Shown: positions 36,844-49,330, numbered from the stretch's first letter. The stretch: DNA of 64,000 nt from Steromphala cineraria (GCA_916613615.1 OU744726.1:62698987-62762986); one strand, 5' to 3'. Notes: generated by a model not told the origin, from the sequence alone. Program-made: numbers and translations.

Positions 36844-38314
36844 TAGCTCATCAGGACTGAAAGTCCAGATGGGCTTATGGCATGGCCCGTCGTCCGGCGT
36901 CCGTCCGTCTGTCGTCCGTCGTCCGTCCGTCCGTAAACTTTTGACACTTTCAACTTCTCCTCATGAACCATACACATTAGAGAGCTGAAATTTTGTGTAC
37001 AAGTATCTTAGCATATGGAGATTCTAATTTGTAACTTTGGTGACCCTGTGACCCCAAATAGGGTCACAGGGGTCACAACTTTAAAAACCTATTTTCATCT
37101 TCTTCTCCAGTTCCAAAAGGAGTAGAGAGTTAAAAATGATATGTGCAGACTCCTTGGCCAATGGGGATTCTAATTTGTAACTTTGGTGACCCTGTGATCC
37201 CAAATAGGGTCACAGGGGTCACAACCTTAAAAACCTATTTTCATCTTCTTCTCCAGTTCTAAAAGCACTAGAGAGTTAAAAACGATATGTGCAGACTCCT
37301 TGGACAATGGAGATTCTAATTTGTAACTTTGGTGACCCTGTGACCCCAAATAGGGTCACAGGGGTCACAACCTTAAAAACCTATTTTCATCTTCTTCTCC
37401 AGTTCTAAAAGGACTAGAGAGTTAAAAACGATATGTGCAGACTCCTTGGACAATGGGGATTCTAAATTGTAGATTTTTTGACCCCATGACCCCAAATAGG
37501 GTCACAGGGGTCACAACCTTAAAAACCTATTTTCATCTTCTTCTCCAGTTCTAAAAGGACTAGAGAGTTGAAAGTGATATGTGCAGACTCCTTGGACAAT
37601 GGGGATTCTAATTTGTAACTTTGGTGAACCTGTGACCCCAAATAGGGTCACAGGGGTCACAACCTTAAAAACCTATTTTCATCTTCTTCTCCAGTACTAA
37701 AAGGACTATAGAGTTAAAAATGATATGTGCAGATTCCTTGGCCAATTGGGATTCTTAATTGTAGATTTCGTGACCCCATGACCCCAAATAGGGTCACAGG
37801 GGTCACAACCTTAAAAACCAATTCTCATCTTCTTCTCCAGTTCCAAAAGGACTAGAGAGTTCAAAATGATATGTGCAGACTCCTTGGACAATGGGGATTC
37901 TAATTTGTAACTTTGTTGACCCTGTGACCCCAAATAGGGTCACAGGGGTCACAACCTTAAAAAAATATTTTCATCTTCTTCTCAAGTTCCAAAAGGTCTA
38001 GAGTGCTGAAATTATATGTGCAGACTCCTTGGCCAATGGGGATTCTGAATTGTAGATTGTTGACCCAATGACCCCACATTAGATGACAGTCTATGGCAAA
38101 TTTATGTCTCCTTGGATATTTTAGTGTGGACTTCTTTCACTGTCTGATATTGGCGATCTAGAAAGTGTTGAATAATAATACATTTGTTTTGTAATTTTTT
38201 TATAGGTTTTCTTGCAATAGGTAACATCCGTTTCATTTTTAGCTCATCTTGCCTGTATAAAGCAAACTTGATATGATGCCTGATGAGCTACAGAGCCAAT
38301 GGCTCTATTTTTTG
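36844..38314 (+). mobile_element. Helentron/pearl-like element, end class I, best preserved
   Basis: The left end is tagctcatcaggactgaaag, followed by a (TCCG)n tract (36889-36938). Seven units follow with gggtcacaggggtcacaac at 37061, 37207, 37353, 37499, 37644, 37791 and 37938 (period 145-147). The right end is gcctgatgagctacagagcc with a gagccaatggctc hairpin and a T-rich 3' edge. Each unit contains a palindrome of gtgacc/ggtcac blocks. Confidence 0.85.
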
Positions 38315-38371
38315 TTTTCTAGTTGTCAAAGAACCTTAAAATCACTGCTAAGAACTTCAGATTTTTTCTTT

Positions 38372-40194
38372 CCTTAAAGATGGACTGAAATGCTATATGG
38401 CAACTTTCGGGATTCATGAAATAGTGATAACAATTTCACATGGACTCAACTTTAAATTTCTGAAATCGACCTAGAAACGGCTTAATTACGACTGTATAAA
38501 TAACACCGCCTAATTAGGCCGGCGAACAGAATAAAACGCACTGAAGCGTGACTGACTCGTGACGTGTTAGTAGGCGATGTGATAACCCGTTGTGTGCCCT
38601 CGTTATGTAAAACAACATAAGCTAGCAGTACAGCTCGATGTTTAACCGTCGATTAAACACCCTAAACAACATCCAAACATCTCAAACCTTCAATAAATCG
38701 GTAGTTTATTTATTCAACTGGCAATTTGTATTGATGAAAATGTAAGACCCTGATTAAAAACGAAGTTGTGCGCATAATGCTCCAGCATGTAGATTGTCTC
38801 GCTTTGCGCAATGTTGTCATAAGACTGCACATGAGAACCCGGAAGTATTTTCGTCATAAACAATTGCTCACGTGTGAACCGTTTTATCTTCGTCCACAGT
38901 TGTTTGTTGTTATTGAATATAACTTTAGTAGCACAACAGAAAGGATGTTATTATACAATACTATTTTTTACACATTTAAACCAATTTTTTTAAATGCCTT
39001 TGACTTCATTTTGTAACAGGATAAAAAAATATATGTTTTTCTTAGTTATTTCATTTAGTGATGGGTAAGTTACAATTCTCAATGAAAGGCATGTATTGGA
39101 TGATGACTGATGTCTTGTTTAAAACATTATTTTAATAGCTAGGGCATTTCACTGACAATCTTAATGTTTTCACTCTTGTACGTAGAAGAGATATTGTTCA
39201 CAACAATACCCGATATATGGCCCAAAAGAATGAAGATTTATTAAATGAACCTTATTCAAAACAATTATCAAAAAGAGCCAAAAAAGTATTTCTTATTTCA
39301 ACAGGTTATAATTTACCAATCAGAGAAAAAAAAGAGACGTTAAGGAATACAATTGCTATTTGATGTTACCTAATAAGCTGATGTAATAAAATAGCCAGGT
39401 GTTGATGACTGTGCATTATATAACCTACCTGCTATAGTCATCATTTGATAGCTTTTAATTAGGAAACAGACAGGAAATACGATAGACAGTAAAGTAATTG
39501 TGTAATAAGTGAGTATCTGATCTAAAGAAAGTAAATAACACCTGCAGACCAATGTCATTGTTTATTCAACAACATTCAAATCTAAATGTGAGCATTGTTA
39601 ATTCGGATTATTACCATAAATCAGCCAAAAACTTTGTGCTATGTTTTATATTTTACTAATCTCTTTTTTCTCTGCATGCCAAACTGTTCAATCAGTGAAA
39701 ATGCGAGCTCGAAACAGAAAATCGGTGTAGTGATCGGAACACGTGAGTTCGATGTAGATTGTCACATTGCTCTGTTTGACCTAACACAGCGGGTCAATTT
39801 GGCGTGAAACGATCAATGTGATGGGAATTTGTCTACGGAAACTTCATCAGGAGATATTCTAGGACAGTTGACAGCAACACAATGATATGACATACTGTTA
39901 ATCGCTTTGAAAACGCAGAACTACGGATTTCGCCTACCATTTTCCATATAAGCAGACGAACGCTTCGCCTACTGCCACGTCACTTCCGGTATCCCCTTCC
40001 CGTGACCTCTCAGCCTTGTTTTGGTTTGTCGCTGGACGGCGACGAGCAGACGCCTTGTTACGCAATGTTTACTTAGCTGTAGCTTCATTGAGAAACTGTG
40101 TATCGTTGCTGTTTTGGCCTAATATTTATGTTATATTTGACCAATATCTTATGAAAAATATATTTAAAAAAGGTTATACAGCGGCGCTTTAAGT
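38372..40194. other. GC-elevated block of unknown nature
   Basis: It is richer in CpG than its surroundings, with strings such as aggccggcgaacagaataaa and cttcggcctactgcc-like segments near 39930-40060. The edges read ccttaaag and ctttaag, a weak inverted repeat. Frames of 60-80 codons inside have no recognisable motif. It may be an old DNA transposon or an intronic regulatory region. Confidence 0.35.
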
Positions 40195-40549
40195 GAATAT
40201 TTTTCAACATTATTTTGGGATTTATATTTTTTCAAATTGTTGCATTTTTTAAATCATCTTTTCCGTGTCCGTTTGTAACTTTATCAGAACATAAATAAAC
40301 ATAAAACTTGTGCGGCTTTTCATAATATCACTTAAGAAAATTTAATGCTGTATTTCCTTTCAGATTGTATCATGATTATTTTTGGTTGTTTTTTTATCAT
40401 TTATCATAATCTCTTCATCTATACATGCTTAATTTTGGTTTTCAAGCCAGTAAATATTCCTTTATCTCTCAGTAGAATGTAGAAGTGTCAAAGAAAGGCA
40501 TAATGAATTAAAAAAATCTCCAGGAAAGATACTTTTTCCATATCTAGAA

Positions 40550-40910
40550 CAGTAGAACACAGATATAGCGAACACGGATATAGCAAACACTCGGATAAAG
40601 CGAACAAATTTTCAAGTCCTGTCCCTAAATAATATCATTAAAATTATATGCGTATAGCGAACACCGGATATAGCGAACTAAATTCTTTGGTCCCTTGGAG
40701 TTTGTTATATCCGAGTTCTACTGTAATATCATTAAAATTATATGTGTATAGAGAACACCAGATATTGCGAACTAAATTCTTTGGTCCCTTGGAGTTTGTT
40801 ATATCCGAGTTCTACTGTAATATCATTAAAATTATTTGCGTATAGCGAACACCGGATATTGTGAACTAAATTCTTTGGTCCCTTGGAGTCCGTTATATCC
40901 GTGTTCTACT
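40550..40910. mobile_element. TA-target MITE (ATATCC/GAAC family) with triplicated right half
   Basis: The left end is cagtagaacacagatatagc. A 94-bp right half (taatatcattaaaattata ... ccgagttctactg) is repeated near 40629, 40724 and 40818 and ends tgttctact at 40910. A strongly related end is the copy at 991-1157. Confidence 0.8.
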
Positions 40911-41326
40911 ATATCTGAAAATTGAATGCTCAGTTATCTGACTACAAGAGGTAATGTCACCCAGGAAACTATGTGTGCCTTTTGATAATGTGAGTTAACT
41001 GTATTTCTTATAATTGCTTATGTCATTGTTTTTGAAAATAGCTAGGAGTTGGTAAAATATATTGATTTGTTTATCAAGTAATAATTTCATTGCTGCCGAG
41101 AAACTGCCTTTTCAGAACCAGTTGTTATTTCTGAGAATTCTGATTATCTTTGGTTTATCATTCCTCGTCAGAAATTCCAAAATCATTTGACATGCACATA
41201 TGTTTAATACATACTTTTAAGGGAAAAGACATTTCAATGTCTGTGACCTTTTCAGAAAGCACCTGGTACTTCTTATAAACCTTATGATCTATATATCCTG
41301 GGTAAATCAATTTTTTTCAATTACAA
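40911..41326. other. AT-rich stretch, nothing recognised
   Basis: No repeat boundary or exon seen. Confidence 0.4.
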
Positions 41327-41656
41327 TACCGTATTCGTCCTAATAAGCGCCCCGGGCGCTTAGCTTGCAAAAATCCAAAGGGGGCGCTAAATATTAGGAT
41401 ACCCCAGAAAGGGGGGGAGCTTATTAGGAATACGTTATAGACAAGCGAAACTAGCACTTGACAGGATTCTGAATGAGAATGAAAGTAGGTAGATCGTGGA
41501 AATTCAGTGCAACTACATATTCACAGGCCCGGACAAACTAATACAGTGACTTCGGACTTTTGGAAAAGCAGTAGAGGTAGGCCATTTTACGTATGTGGGG
41601 GGGCTCTGTTATATGGAAATTTGTAATAGGGGGCGCTTATTAGGACGAATACGGTA
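41327..41656. mobile_element. TA-target MITE, CCGTATTCG family, copy 1
   Basis: The TIRs are ccgtattcgtcctaataagc and its inverse at the right end (gcttattaggacgaatacgg), flanked by TA on both sides. The interior repeats 'gggggcgc' and 'attagga' blocks. About 330 bp with no coding capacity; TIR and TA target suggest a Tc1/mariner-type MITE. Confidence 0.88.
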
Positions 41657-42238
41657 TCATAAAATGATCAAGTCGCCCACTGTAAACACCTCCATGTTAT
41701 CTGAACTCACACACCCCCATGTTGTCTGTCCATGCAGGAATAAACAGTCATGTCCACTCTAATTCCATTTCTCTCTCTAAATTGATTTCTTCCCTTCCTC
41801 TTGTCATTAATCAACTTATATTAAGGCCTTTATTTCTCTGTCTTGTCCCTCAGTCTTTGTTAAATCCTTCAGTTAAGGAATCTGTCAACATCTCTTCACA
41901 ATAAATCAGGGTCTGATTTCATTGACTGATTTGATTACAGAGTACTCTAAGTCAACATTTGGAGACAAACAGACCATGGAGACAGTTTCAGTAAACAGAC
42001 TTTGCTTCCAATTTGCTCTAGTGCTGTCTCAGTACCAGCAACCTTTTCACTCAATACCTTTTGAAATATGGTGGATTAGGTGACTTCAGGGATCTATTTC
42101 TCCCTCATCTATCCATGCTCTTTTGAATAGCAACATCTACACATGATAAAGCTGGAATATTTCTGATAGGATCACATGTCAAATTTTGAAATCGATGTTA
42201 TTACATCGGGAACCACTAACTGTTACTGAAAATAACAA
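41657..42238. other. Intron stretch, nothing recognised
   Basis: Low-complexity CT-rich patches near 41760-41840 but no exon or repeat boundary. Confidence 0.4.
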
Positions 42239-43560
42239 GTTAAAGCTCAATCAGTACATTACAGCGAAAATACGGCCATTTAAAGTCGGGATTTTGATCC
42301 AAAACCGGACAATGTGGCTCGAGTGGCGCATGCAAATTCGCCAAACGTAATTTTAAAACCTTGGCATAAGCTGACAGGAAGATATATTTGATTCGATGGT
42401 GTTTATTAGGTATTGTAACTCATAGGAAGATTAATTGGATGCATAATTTTGAATATTAAACGTATTTGAGATGTTTTCTTGATTTTTCCATAAAATCAAG
42501 CATTTTAGAGATATTATGCATAAATAGAGGTTATCATGAGAGTGTGTTTTGGGATCGTAAATATCCTGCCTTAGGAATAAACATTGTATTTTGCGAGCCT
42601 TAATTCGAAAAAATGCCTGATAAAACTATTTCAATAGTTGACATTGTTATAAGATTCGCGCATTGATATATGCAAATGAATAGAGCAATGATTCTGACGG
42701 TGAATTGACAAAATGTAATTCCTCCTTATAAATGTCTTTTAATGTCGTTTGAGCTATTTTGTCACGACTCAAAAGTTTTGACATTTTAAAAATCTATAAA
42801 ATACGATGATTTTAAAAATTAGAAACATTTTAAATGGCCTTGGCGGGATCGAACTGACGTTCTTTGATCCGACGTCATCGAGAGGACGAGTCAATCTAGC
42901 CAAGGGGCAAGAGTTCCTTCCCTTCGCCTACCCGACAATGGCAGCTTGCGTTGAAACAGCTATTGAACGAACTTTGATGGCCGGAGAGCTAAACTAGATG
43001 ATAGTCTGTGGATTTCCCAATCCAAACTAAACAATATTAAAGTAAAGAACACCGAAGATGGGTAAATGAAGTGTTTGAACATGAGACTTGAACTGCCTTT
43101 CGTACCTGTGAGTATAATTGTTCGGTCCGTTTCATTCAACCCGTGATGACAGTGTTTTGGCACTACTAAGTCATGCAAATGGCTAAACATCCATGCAGTG
43201 TTGTTGTTGTTTCTTAGATCAATTTCTATGCAATATATCATTCATATTGTAATGTCTCTCTCCGTTACTAAAGGCATTCAAAATGTTAACGCTTGTGACG
43301 TCATCGAAATTTTCGAAAGATATTCCGACCTTGACCTTTGAAATTTGCATCGGTATCCGTATATGACCCTTAGCCACGCCCAACGGATATCGAAAATATC
43401 CGTTGGCTTTATTATGCCGAGAACACTATCCATTGTATGATAAATGGATATATTTGCAAGTCCAGTGATGAGATATGAACTACAATCAGCATATTAGATA
43501 TTTTGTAGCTTATAAAAACCAAATAAAATTTTAAGAAAGATACTCTGTGTCACTTTAAGC
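42239..43560. other. GC-elevated block of unknown nature, possible old DNA element
   Basis: It is bounded by gttaaagctc on the left and cactttaagc on the right. It includes a 63-codon frame (42806-42997) with no known motif, a TGACGTCA at 43296 and a perfect 11-bp hairpin ccaacggatat / atatccgttgg at 43380-43406. I infer a decayed mobile element; the evidence is thin. Confidence 0.35.
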
Positions 43561-43823
43561 CTCACTCACTCGTTCACTTTGTTTTCAGTACCATCAGATT
43601 GTCGTCTTTTGTGGTTTTCTTGGTTGATGAGGTTTTCCAAATACAACTTTATGCCCATCAATTTTAACATTACCTTACTTTAAGTGTGATACTTTGTGAT
43701 ATCATATGATACATTCAAGATCAATTCTTAACACCACAACTTTTGTAATCCTTGAGTCCATCCTTGTTTCCTTGTTCGCCAGGTTGATGTAATATTTAAG
43801 GATATATTTAAGATATCACCAGG

Positions 43824-44128
43824 GGGCGGGATAGCGCAGTGGTTAGCGCGTTCGGTTTCGGATCAGGAGGTCTGTGGTTCGAATCCCGCCAGGGGCTCGG
43901 CAACTTTGTCTGCAGTATAGAACTGTTCTACACGCAGTCAGGTTTGGGTGAATTTCAGTGCAGTAACACCCATGGTTGCTAGTTCCAGCCGATGCTCGCA
44001 GGTTGAACTGCAATGCATAGCTACAATAGCATTGAAGGCTTTCTCCCTGCATTAATACTAGCAGCTCTGTTATAAGTGAAATACTCTTGAAAGCGGCAAT
44101 AAACCCCATATCACCTCAGCTCACCTAT
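43824..44128 (+). mobile_element. tRNA-derived SINE with 12-bp target duplication
   Basis: The head has a Pol III A box (tagcgcagtggttagcgcg) and B box (ggttcgaatcc, 43876-43886), with a GGCGGGA / TCCCGCC pair resembling an acceptor stem. The body ends gaaagcggcaataaacccc. The direct repeat gatatcaccagg flanks it at 43812-43823 and 44129-44140, the mark of LINE-machinery insertion. An 88-codon frame on the other strand is a by-product. Confidence 0.88.
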
Positions 44129-44140
44129 GATATCACCAGG

Positions 44141-45385
44141 TTGTCAGTACCACCAGATACCAGATTGTTGTCATTCTGATGTCGTAGCTGTGCAGCGGTT
44201 TTAAAATGAATTTTTTTCAGCAACTGCATATTATTTATGTTAATATTGATATCAGGTTAAATCATATATATGATTCAATAGCCTCTCATTACACTTGTTT
44301 TGGTGTCATCTCTGAAAACTTTATTTTCATGACTTCCGAGTGAAAGTTGATTATGCTCACCTTAATAATACCATTGTAATGGGAACTTAATGTTGATACT
44401 TTGCTATGTATAAAGTCCCTATTTCTCTCCAAAAATTAAAGGATATGACAGAATGCAATACAATATAAGATTATATTCCTTTAAAGAAACAAACTTGTCA
44501 ACAATGAAAACTAACTTTGTTTCCAAAATGATTCCCTTATGTAAGATTTTGTCGAGTAAAGATATGAAAATAATGAATTATTTATTCTTTTTCCCCATTT
44601 CTAAGGAAACTGATGCTAATAGATTAGAACTTCAACAGGAATTCACTACAAGATGTCAAATGAGGACATGACAATCGATCAAAGTTTTAGAAGATCAATA
44701 GGGTTGTAAAAAAACTGTTGACATTATGTGGACTGAAAATAAAGTAAACAAGACTACATTTAAGGTCTTTCTTCAGAAAATAACAATAACTTAATTCAAA
44801 ATTTAGGTTATTTCTCCATTATTGCATTTGGTGAGTAATGAAGCCGGCATGGAATCATATGGAACAGATTGAAACCGAAAGCATAAAACCCAAGACTTCA
44901 TTGATATGAATTGAACAGAGTGGTGGATTATAGGAAGAAGGTAACGGGGCGAGAGATTACGGTTGAGAGGATGGGGGAGGGGGTGGGGAGTGGTCGTTTT
45001 GGGTCCCTCTTCCTGTGTATTATCATTTATATAGGGTTCTTTTTAAATAATTGCCAAAAAACGGAGAGGGTGGTAAAGGAGGGTCCGAACCCCTAAACCC
45101 CCCACTGGTCAGATTTGATGTTCATGCAAAATGTATATCAATTCTTATAATATAAATAGTTAATATTATATATATAAAAGAAACAGGAAGACTTGAGACT
45201 TGATGGAGTTATGATTGGAGTCTGTGAGAATAAGACAAGGGGTCACATCTGTGGGAATATAGACTGTCCAGTCAGTGCCTGTATCTGTGTATTCTCTCTC
45301 CCTATTAACTGGTTGATGGATTCCACTCAGATTCATTGAGACCTTTTCATTGAGATGTCTAGGTCTTGGTCCAGTCACCAATTAC
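44141..45385. other. Intron stretch with a G-rich patch
   Basis: A purine patch (atgggggagggggtgggg) lies near 44971-44989. Otherwise no repeat or exon recognised. Confidence 0.4.
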
Positions 45386-46240
45386 TGGACATCTGGAACT
45401 TCAGTATCACTTGGTCAGCGGTCCATTACACTCTCTGCTTCAAGCTAGTTTGCCATGGAATGTAGCTCTGTGTTTCAATTACCGTATTCGTCCTAATAAG
45501 CGCCCCAGGCGCTTAGCTTGCAAAAATCCAAAGGGGGCGCTTATTAGGATACCCCAGAAAGGGGGGGCGCTTATTAGGAATACGTTATAGACAAGCGAAA
45601 CTAGCACTTGTCGGGTTTCTGAACAAGAATGAAAGTTGGTAGATCGTGGAAATTCAGTGCAACCACACATTCACAGGCCTGGATAAACTAAAAACTATTG
45701 AAAAAGCAGTAGAGGTAGGCCATTTTACGTATGGAGGGGGGGGGGGGGGGGGGGTGCGCTCTGTTATATGGAAATTTGTAATAGGGGGCGCTTATTAGGG
45801 AGGGGGCGCTTATTAGGACGAATACGGTGTGTCATTTTATAGAACTTCTGTATTTGTCAGTGGTCCATTGACTCTGCTTCAAGCGTAAGTTTGCCATGGA
45901 ATGTAGCTCTGTGTTTCAATTATGTCATTTTCTAAAACCAATAAAAAATATCCTATATTTTTTGTCATGTAAGGTCCATTATTATTTCGATTAAATTTTA
46001 TAATATCATATTCATATCATTATATTCAATTATTTCACAAAATCTGGAACTTCTGTATTTGTCAGTGGTCCATTGACTCTGCTTCAAGCTTAAGTTTGCC
46101 ATGGAAAGAAGCTCTGTGTTACAATTATGTCATTTTCTAGAACCGATAAAAAAGAATGTTATATTTTTTCTCATGTCAGGTCTATGATTATTTCAATTAA
46201 ATTTTAATTTATCATATTTATAGCATTATGTTCAATTATT
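45386..46240. repeat. Three tandem ~195-bp units, the first split by a MITE
   Basis: Units contain 'tctgcttcaagc', 'gtttgccatggaa' and 'agctctgtgtttcaatt'. They lie at about 45386-45480 plus 45830-45842, 45843-46035 and 46036-46240. The two intact units read caattatgtcatttt where unit 1 carries the MITE. Confidence 0.85.
45480..45829. mobile_element. TA-target MITE, CCGTATTCG family, copy 2, with a G19 run
   Basis: Same TIRs as the copy at 41327. The left flank is TA; the right flank reads TG where the empty-site copies have TA, a later change. An uninterrupted run of 19 G lies at 45736-45754. The insertion split the first of three tandem units. Confidence 0.9.
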
Positions 46241-46499
46241 TCACATCAAGGACTTATAACTTTGACTTTCTTGATTAAGGAAATGTTCATTCAAACAATT
46301 TCTTACAAGACCCAATTACATGCTTGATTTGGCCCATATCCCCAAATTAGAAGCTGAAAATGTTTGTTGAAGTTCTTGAACATTGAGTATTATTGAGTAC
46401 AGTAAATCTTATCTTGTGTCTATATAACAGTCCTGACCCTCTGTGATGGCACGTGGTCCTGTGCAATGCTCAGTCGACCGCTATCAGAGTAGTTCAGCA

Positions 46500-46849
46500 A
46501 CAACTGGCGCAGCTCGCTGGATGGGTGGGTAACCCGTTGCTGGATAATCTGAGAGTTTGAAGGGTTGATTCCCTGCCCAACAGTGAGACATGAGTTGAGA
46601 AACTTGTGGTGTCACCCTGGGTAAGTGACTTAGTTCGAAGCGTGCCTCTGTCCACCCAGCAGTAATTGGGTACCTGGTATGATACGATGGTAGTCTGAAT
46701 TTGAACCTCGAGCGCCTGACAGGCGACCGGTTGTATTCTCCTTAGGGAGTGTTCTGTACTTGTTGACCAGGGGTAATATGTCACTCAGCGCTTTGAGCAT
46801 GCAATGTGCATGGATATATGCGCTATATAAATGGACTATTATTATTATA
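46500..46849 (+). mobile_element. tRNA-derived SINE, full length, diverged
   Basis: The head has a tRNA-like A box (cagctcgctggatgggtggg) and a B box variant (gggttgattccc). The central block contains ccacccagcagtaattgggt, related to the SINE at 14749-15058. The 3' end tatgcgctatataaatggac leads into (ATT)n. No certain target duplication. Confidence 0.75.
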
Positions 46850-48055
46850 GTATCCCTGTTCTGTCTGTGCTGAAATTAATCTCTGACAGTGCATCAAGTG
46901 TTTGTGTTAGTTTGTAATGAAGTGAAGAGAATGTCTGAGTTTCAATGACTTCATTTAAAGTTGAATAAATTAAGAGGCTAAAAGGTGTCACCCCCAGTGT
47001 TTGAAATAAGCATCCAAAAACTGCTTGTCAATACTCGCAGATAGGAAAAACTGTGGGCCCAACTCTGAAACTGTCGGCATTTATTATCAGTACTGATTTG
47101 ACTTATTCTAAAATATGATATTCTTGGTATCAGTATGTTATAAATACACAACACTGTTATCAGTTTAGAGTGATAGTTATGGAGACTTGGCAAGGAAATA
47201 TGTCTTACTGTAAGTATTGTTAGAAAGGAACAATATCATGTAAAAAACTGTGAGCCTGGATATTAAAAGTGTGAGCCTTTGGGAATAACTGTCGGTGTTT
47301 GGCCTATGCGCCTACGCTTATTTCAAACACTGGTCACCTCTTGATTTAAATTTCAAACTTCTTTATAACTGAAAGCTTTTTACATGCTAATTTTTTTCTA
47401 AATTCTGTGCTTAATTTCGGGTCAAGAAAGATTTCTATTGGTTTGAAGAAGTACATACATCATGCATATAACAGAGAAGGGAGTCAAGCTATCTGAGCAG
47501 AACTTAGAATTGACATACTTAAACTTATTGACGTCAATGAATTTATAAATAACATATATTTGTCATGTGGCCACACCAGTTTGACATTTTGGTTTTGTAC
47601 CTATGTTCACTTTCATTTCAGTTTTTCCAAATTTTGGTCAGAACTTGCATAAATATGATGTATTCTATTACAATCAACGAGAAATAGATTAGTTTCTTTA
47701 AAAAAAATTAGCTTTAAATATGTCCTTGTACATGCAGTATCTGACCAATGGTTGTCCTACATAACTATGACCCATTCTGTCACAAAATAAATCAGTGATT
47801 TGAGAAAATTATCTTGTGTTTGCTAGACTAAGGCCTGATGTTTGGTTACTCTTCCATTGAATTGGCACACAGAGTTGTTATGATAACAAAATGAAATAAC
47901 ATTAACTGAGAGCGTTTATATGTTCCTAATCCTTCTGCAATGATGTGACAGTGTTAAATTGAGAATCTGTTCTGACCAGCGTTCCATTGAGTAACTGACA
48001 ATCTGGAACAGATCATATTACTGACGACCTCAACAGCTGACACACAGAACCAAAG
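46850..48055. other. Intron stretch, nothing recognised
   Basis: AT-rich; frames of about 70 codons without motifs or splice context. Confidence 0.4.
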
Positions 48056-48560
48056 ACAGGTTAATCATCTTCACCAACCATTAAAGTATTCATCTGACAA
48101 TATTTCAAGATCAAATCAATAGATCAGAAACATTCATTGAAGAGATATTGCTAGAGTCTCTAATGTAGAGAATGTTATTTAACATAATCTTGTCAAAGTA
48201 TTAACATTGAGGATGTAATCATTGGTTCCTGTCAAAAAATTACTCATCTTCACAAACTATTACAGAATGTCCATCACTTGACAATTGTCTGTTATCAAAT
48301 TTGATTCAGAAAGATTTATTAACAAAGTATTAACATTGAGGATGTAATTATAGGTTCCTGGCCAAAAATTACTCATCCTCACAAACTATTACAGAATATC
48401 CATCATCTGTTTAATCTGTTATCAAATTTAATTCAGAAAGATTTATTAACAAAGTCTTGTCAAAGTATTAAGGTAGAGGATGTTATCATTGGTTCCTGTC
48501 AAAATTTACCAATCTTCACTCACTATTACATGATGTCCATCATCTGTCACTATTCTGTTA
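48056..48560. repeat. Tandem repeat, three clear units and one decayed
   Basis: Units contain 'aaagtattaacattgaggat', 'ggttcctg', 'ttcacaaactattacagaat' and 'gttatcaaatttgattcaga'. They begin near 48195, 48327 and 48455, with a more diverged unit from about 48060. Period about 130 bp. Confidence 0.75.
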
Positions 48561-49024
48561 TCAAATCAGTCAGTAGAATCGCAGAGTCAATAAATGTGAA
48601 GAGATGATGTCAGAATCTGTAATAGAAAAACTTTATTCCTGGTGGAACTGATATCGAACTGAATTGTCATGTCCAGTTCATTGATGATTAGAGATGAAAT
48701 TGAAACAATACTACTCTGGAAGTTGACTACATACCTCTGTCACAATTCAAGTATTTTGTTCAAAAAATAATAATAATGATTAGTAATTTGTAGCCTATAA
48801 AGAAAAAGATACCTTTATTACTTATGTAGAGGGAAATGTTATGATTTTTTAATGTAATTGCACAAAAGGTAATATTCTGTAAGTTTGGTTGGAATTTTAA
48901 AAAATCGCTGTATAAAAAAAGTTGAGGCGAAAACGACACACATTTAAGTGAGAGAATATGATCATTGGTGGTGCAATATTTAAGCCATTAGCGACACCTT
49001 CACAAATGTATGCTTTGATCTTAT

Positions 49025-49330
49025 GTTAAAAATGTAAGAAACATAAGAATGTAATTATCATGAAACTGACAGAAATAATCACTATCGTTGATTTATATAG
49101 AGGTGTAAGTATATATTAATCATATTGTTAACATTGACATAATTATTTTCATATTGTGTTTTTGATAATATTGTAAGAAAACAAAAATTTGATTATTTCG
49201 AAAATGACAGAAAAAATCACTATAGTTGCCTTTATATAGAGTTATAAGTGTATATATAAATAATATTGTCAACATTGACATAATTATGTCAATATTGTGT
49301 CTTTGTCAAAACAAGAAAACATTTAAATCA
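49025..49330. repeat. Two tandem ~155-bp units
   Basis: 'aatcactat.gttg', 'atatagag.t.taagt.tatat' and 'aacattgacataattat' occur once near 49075-49145 and again near 49215-49290. The two units are diverged. The adjoining 48561-49024 and 49331-49768 show nothing recognisable. Confidence 0.7.

Noticed and set aside
42806..42997. 63-codon frame in a CpG-richer block
   Set aside because: Too short, no motif, no splice context; the block itself looks like an old element.
43824..43895. Functional tRNA gene
   Set aside because: It has A and B boxes but the T stem pairs poorly, and the sequence continues into a SINE body with flanking target duplication.
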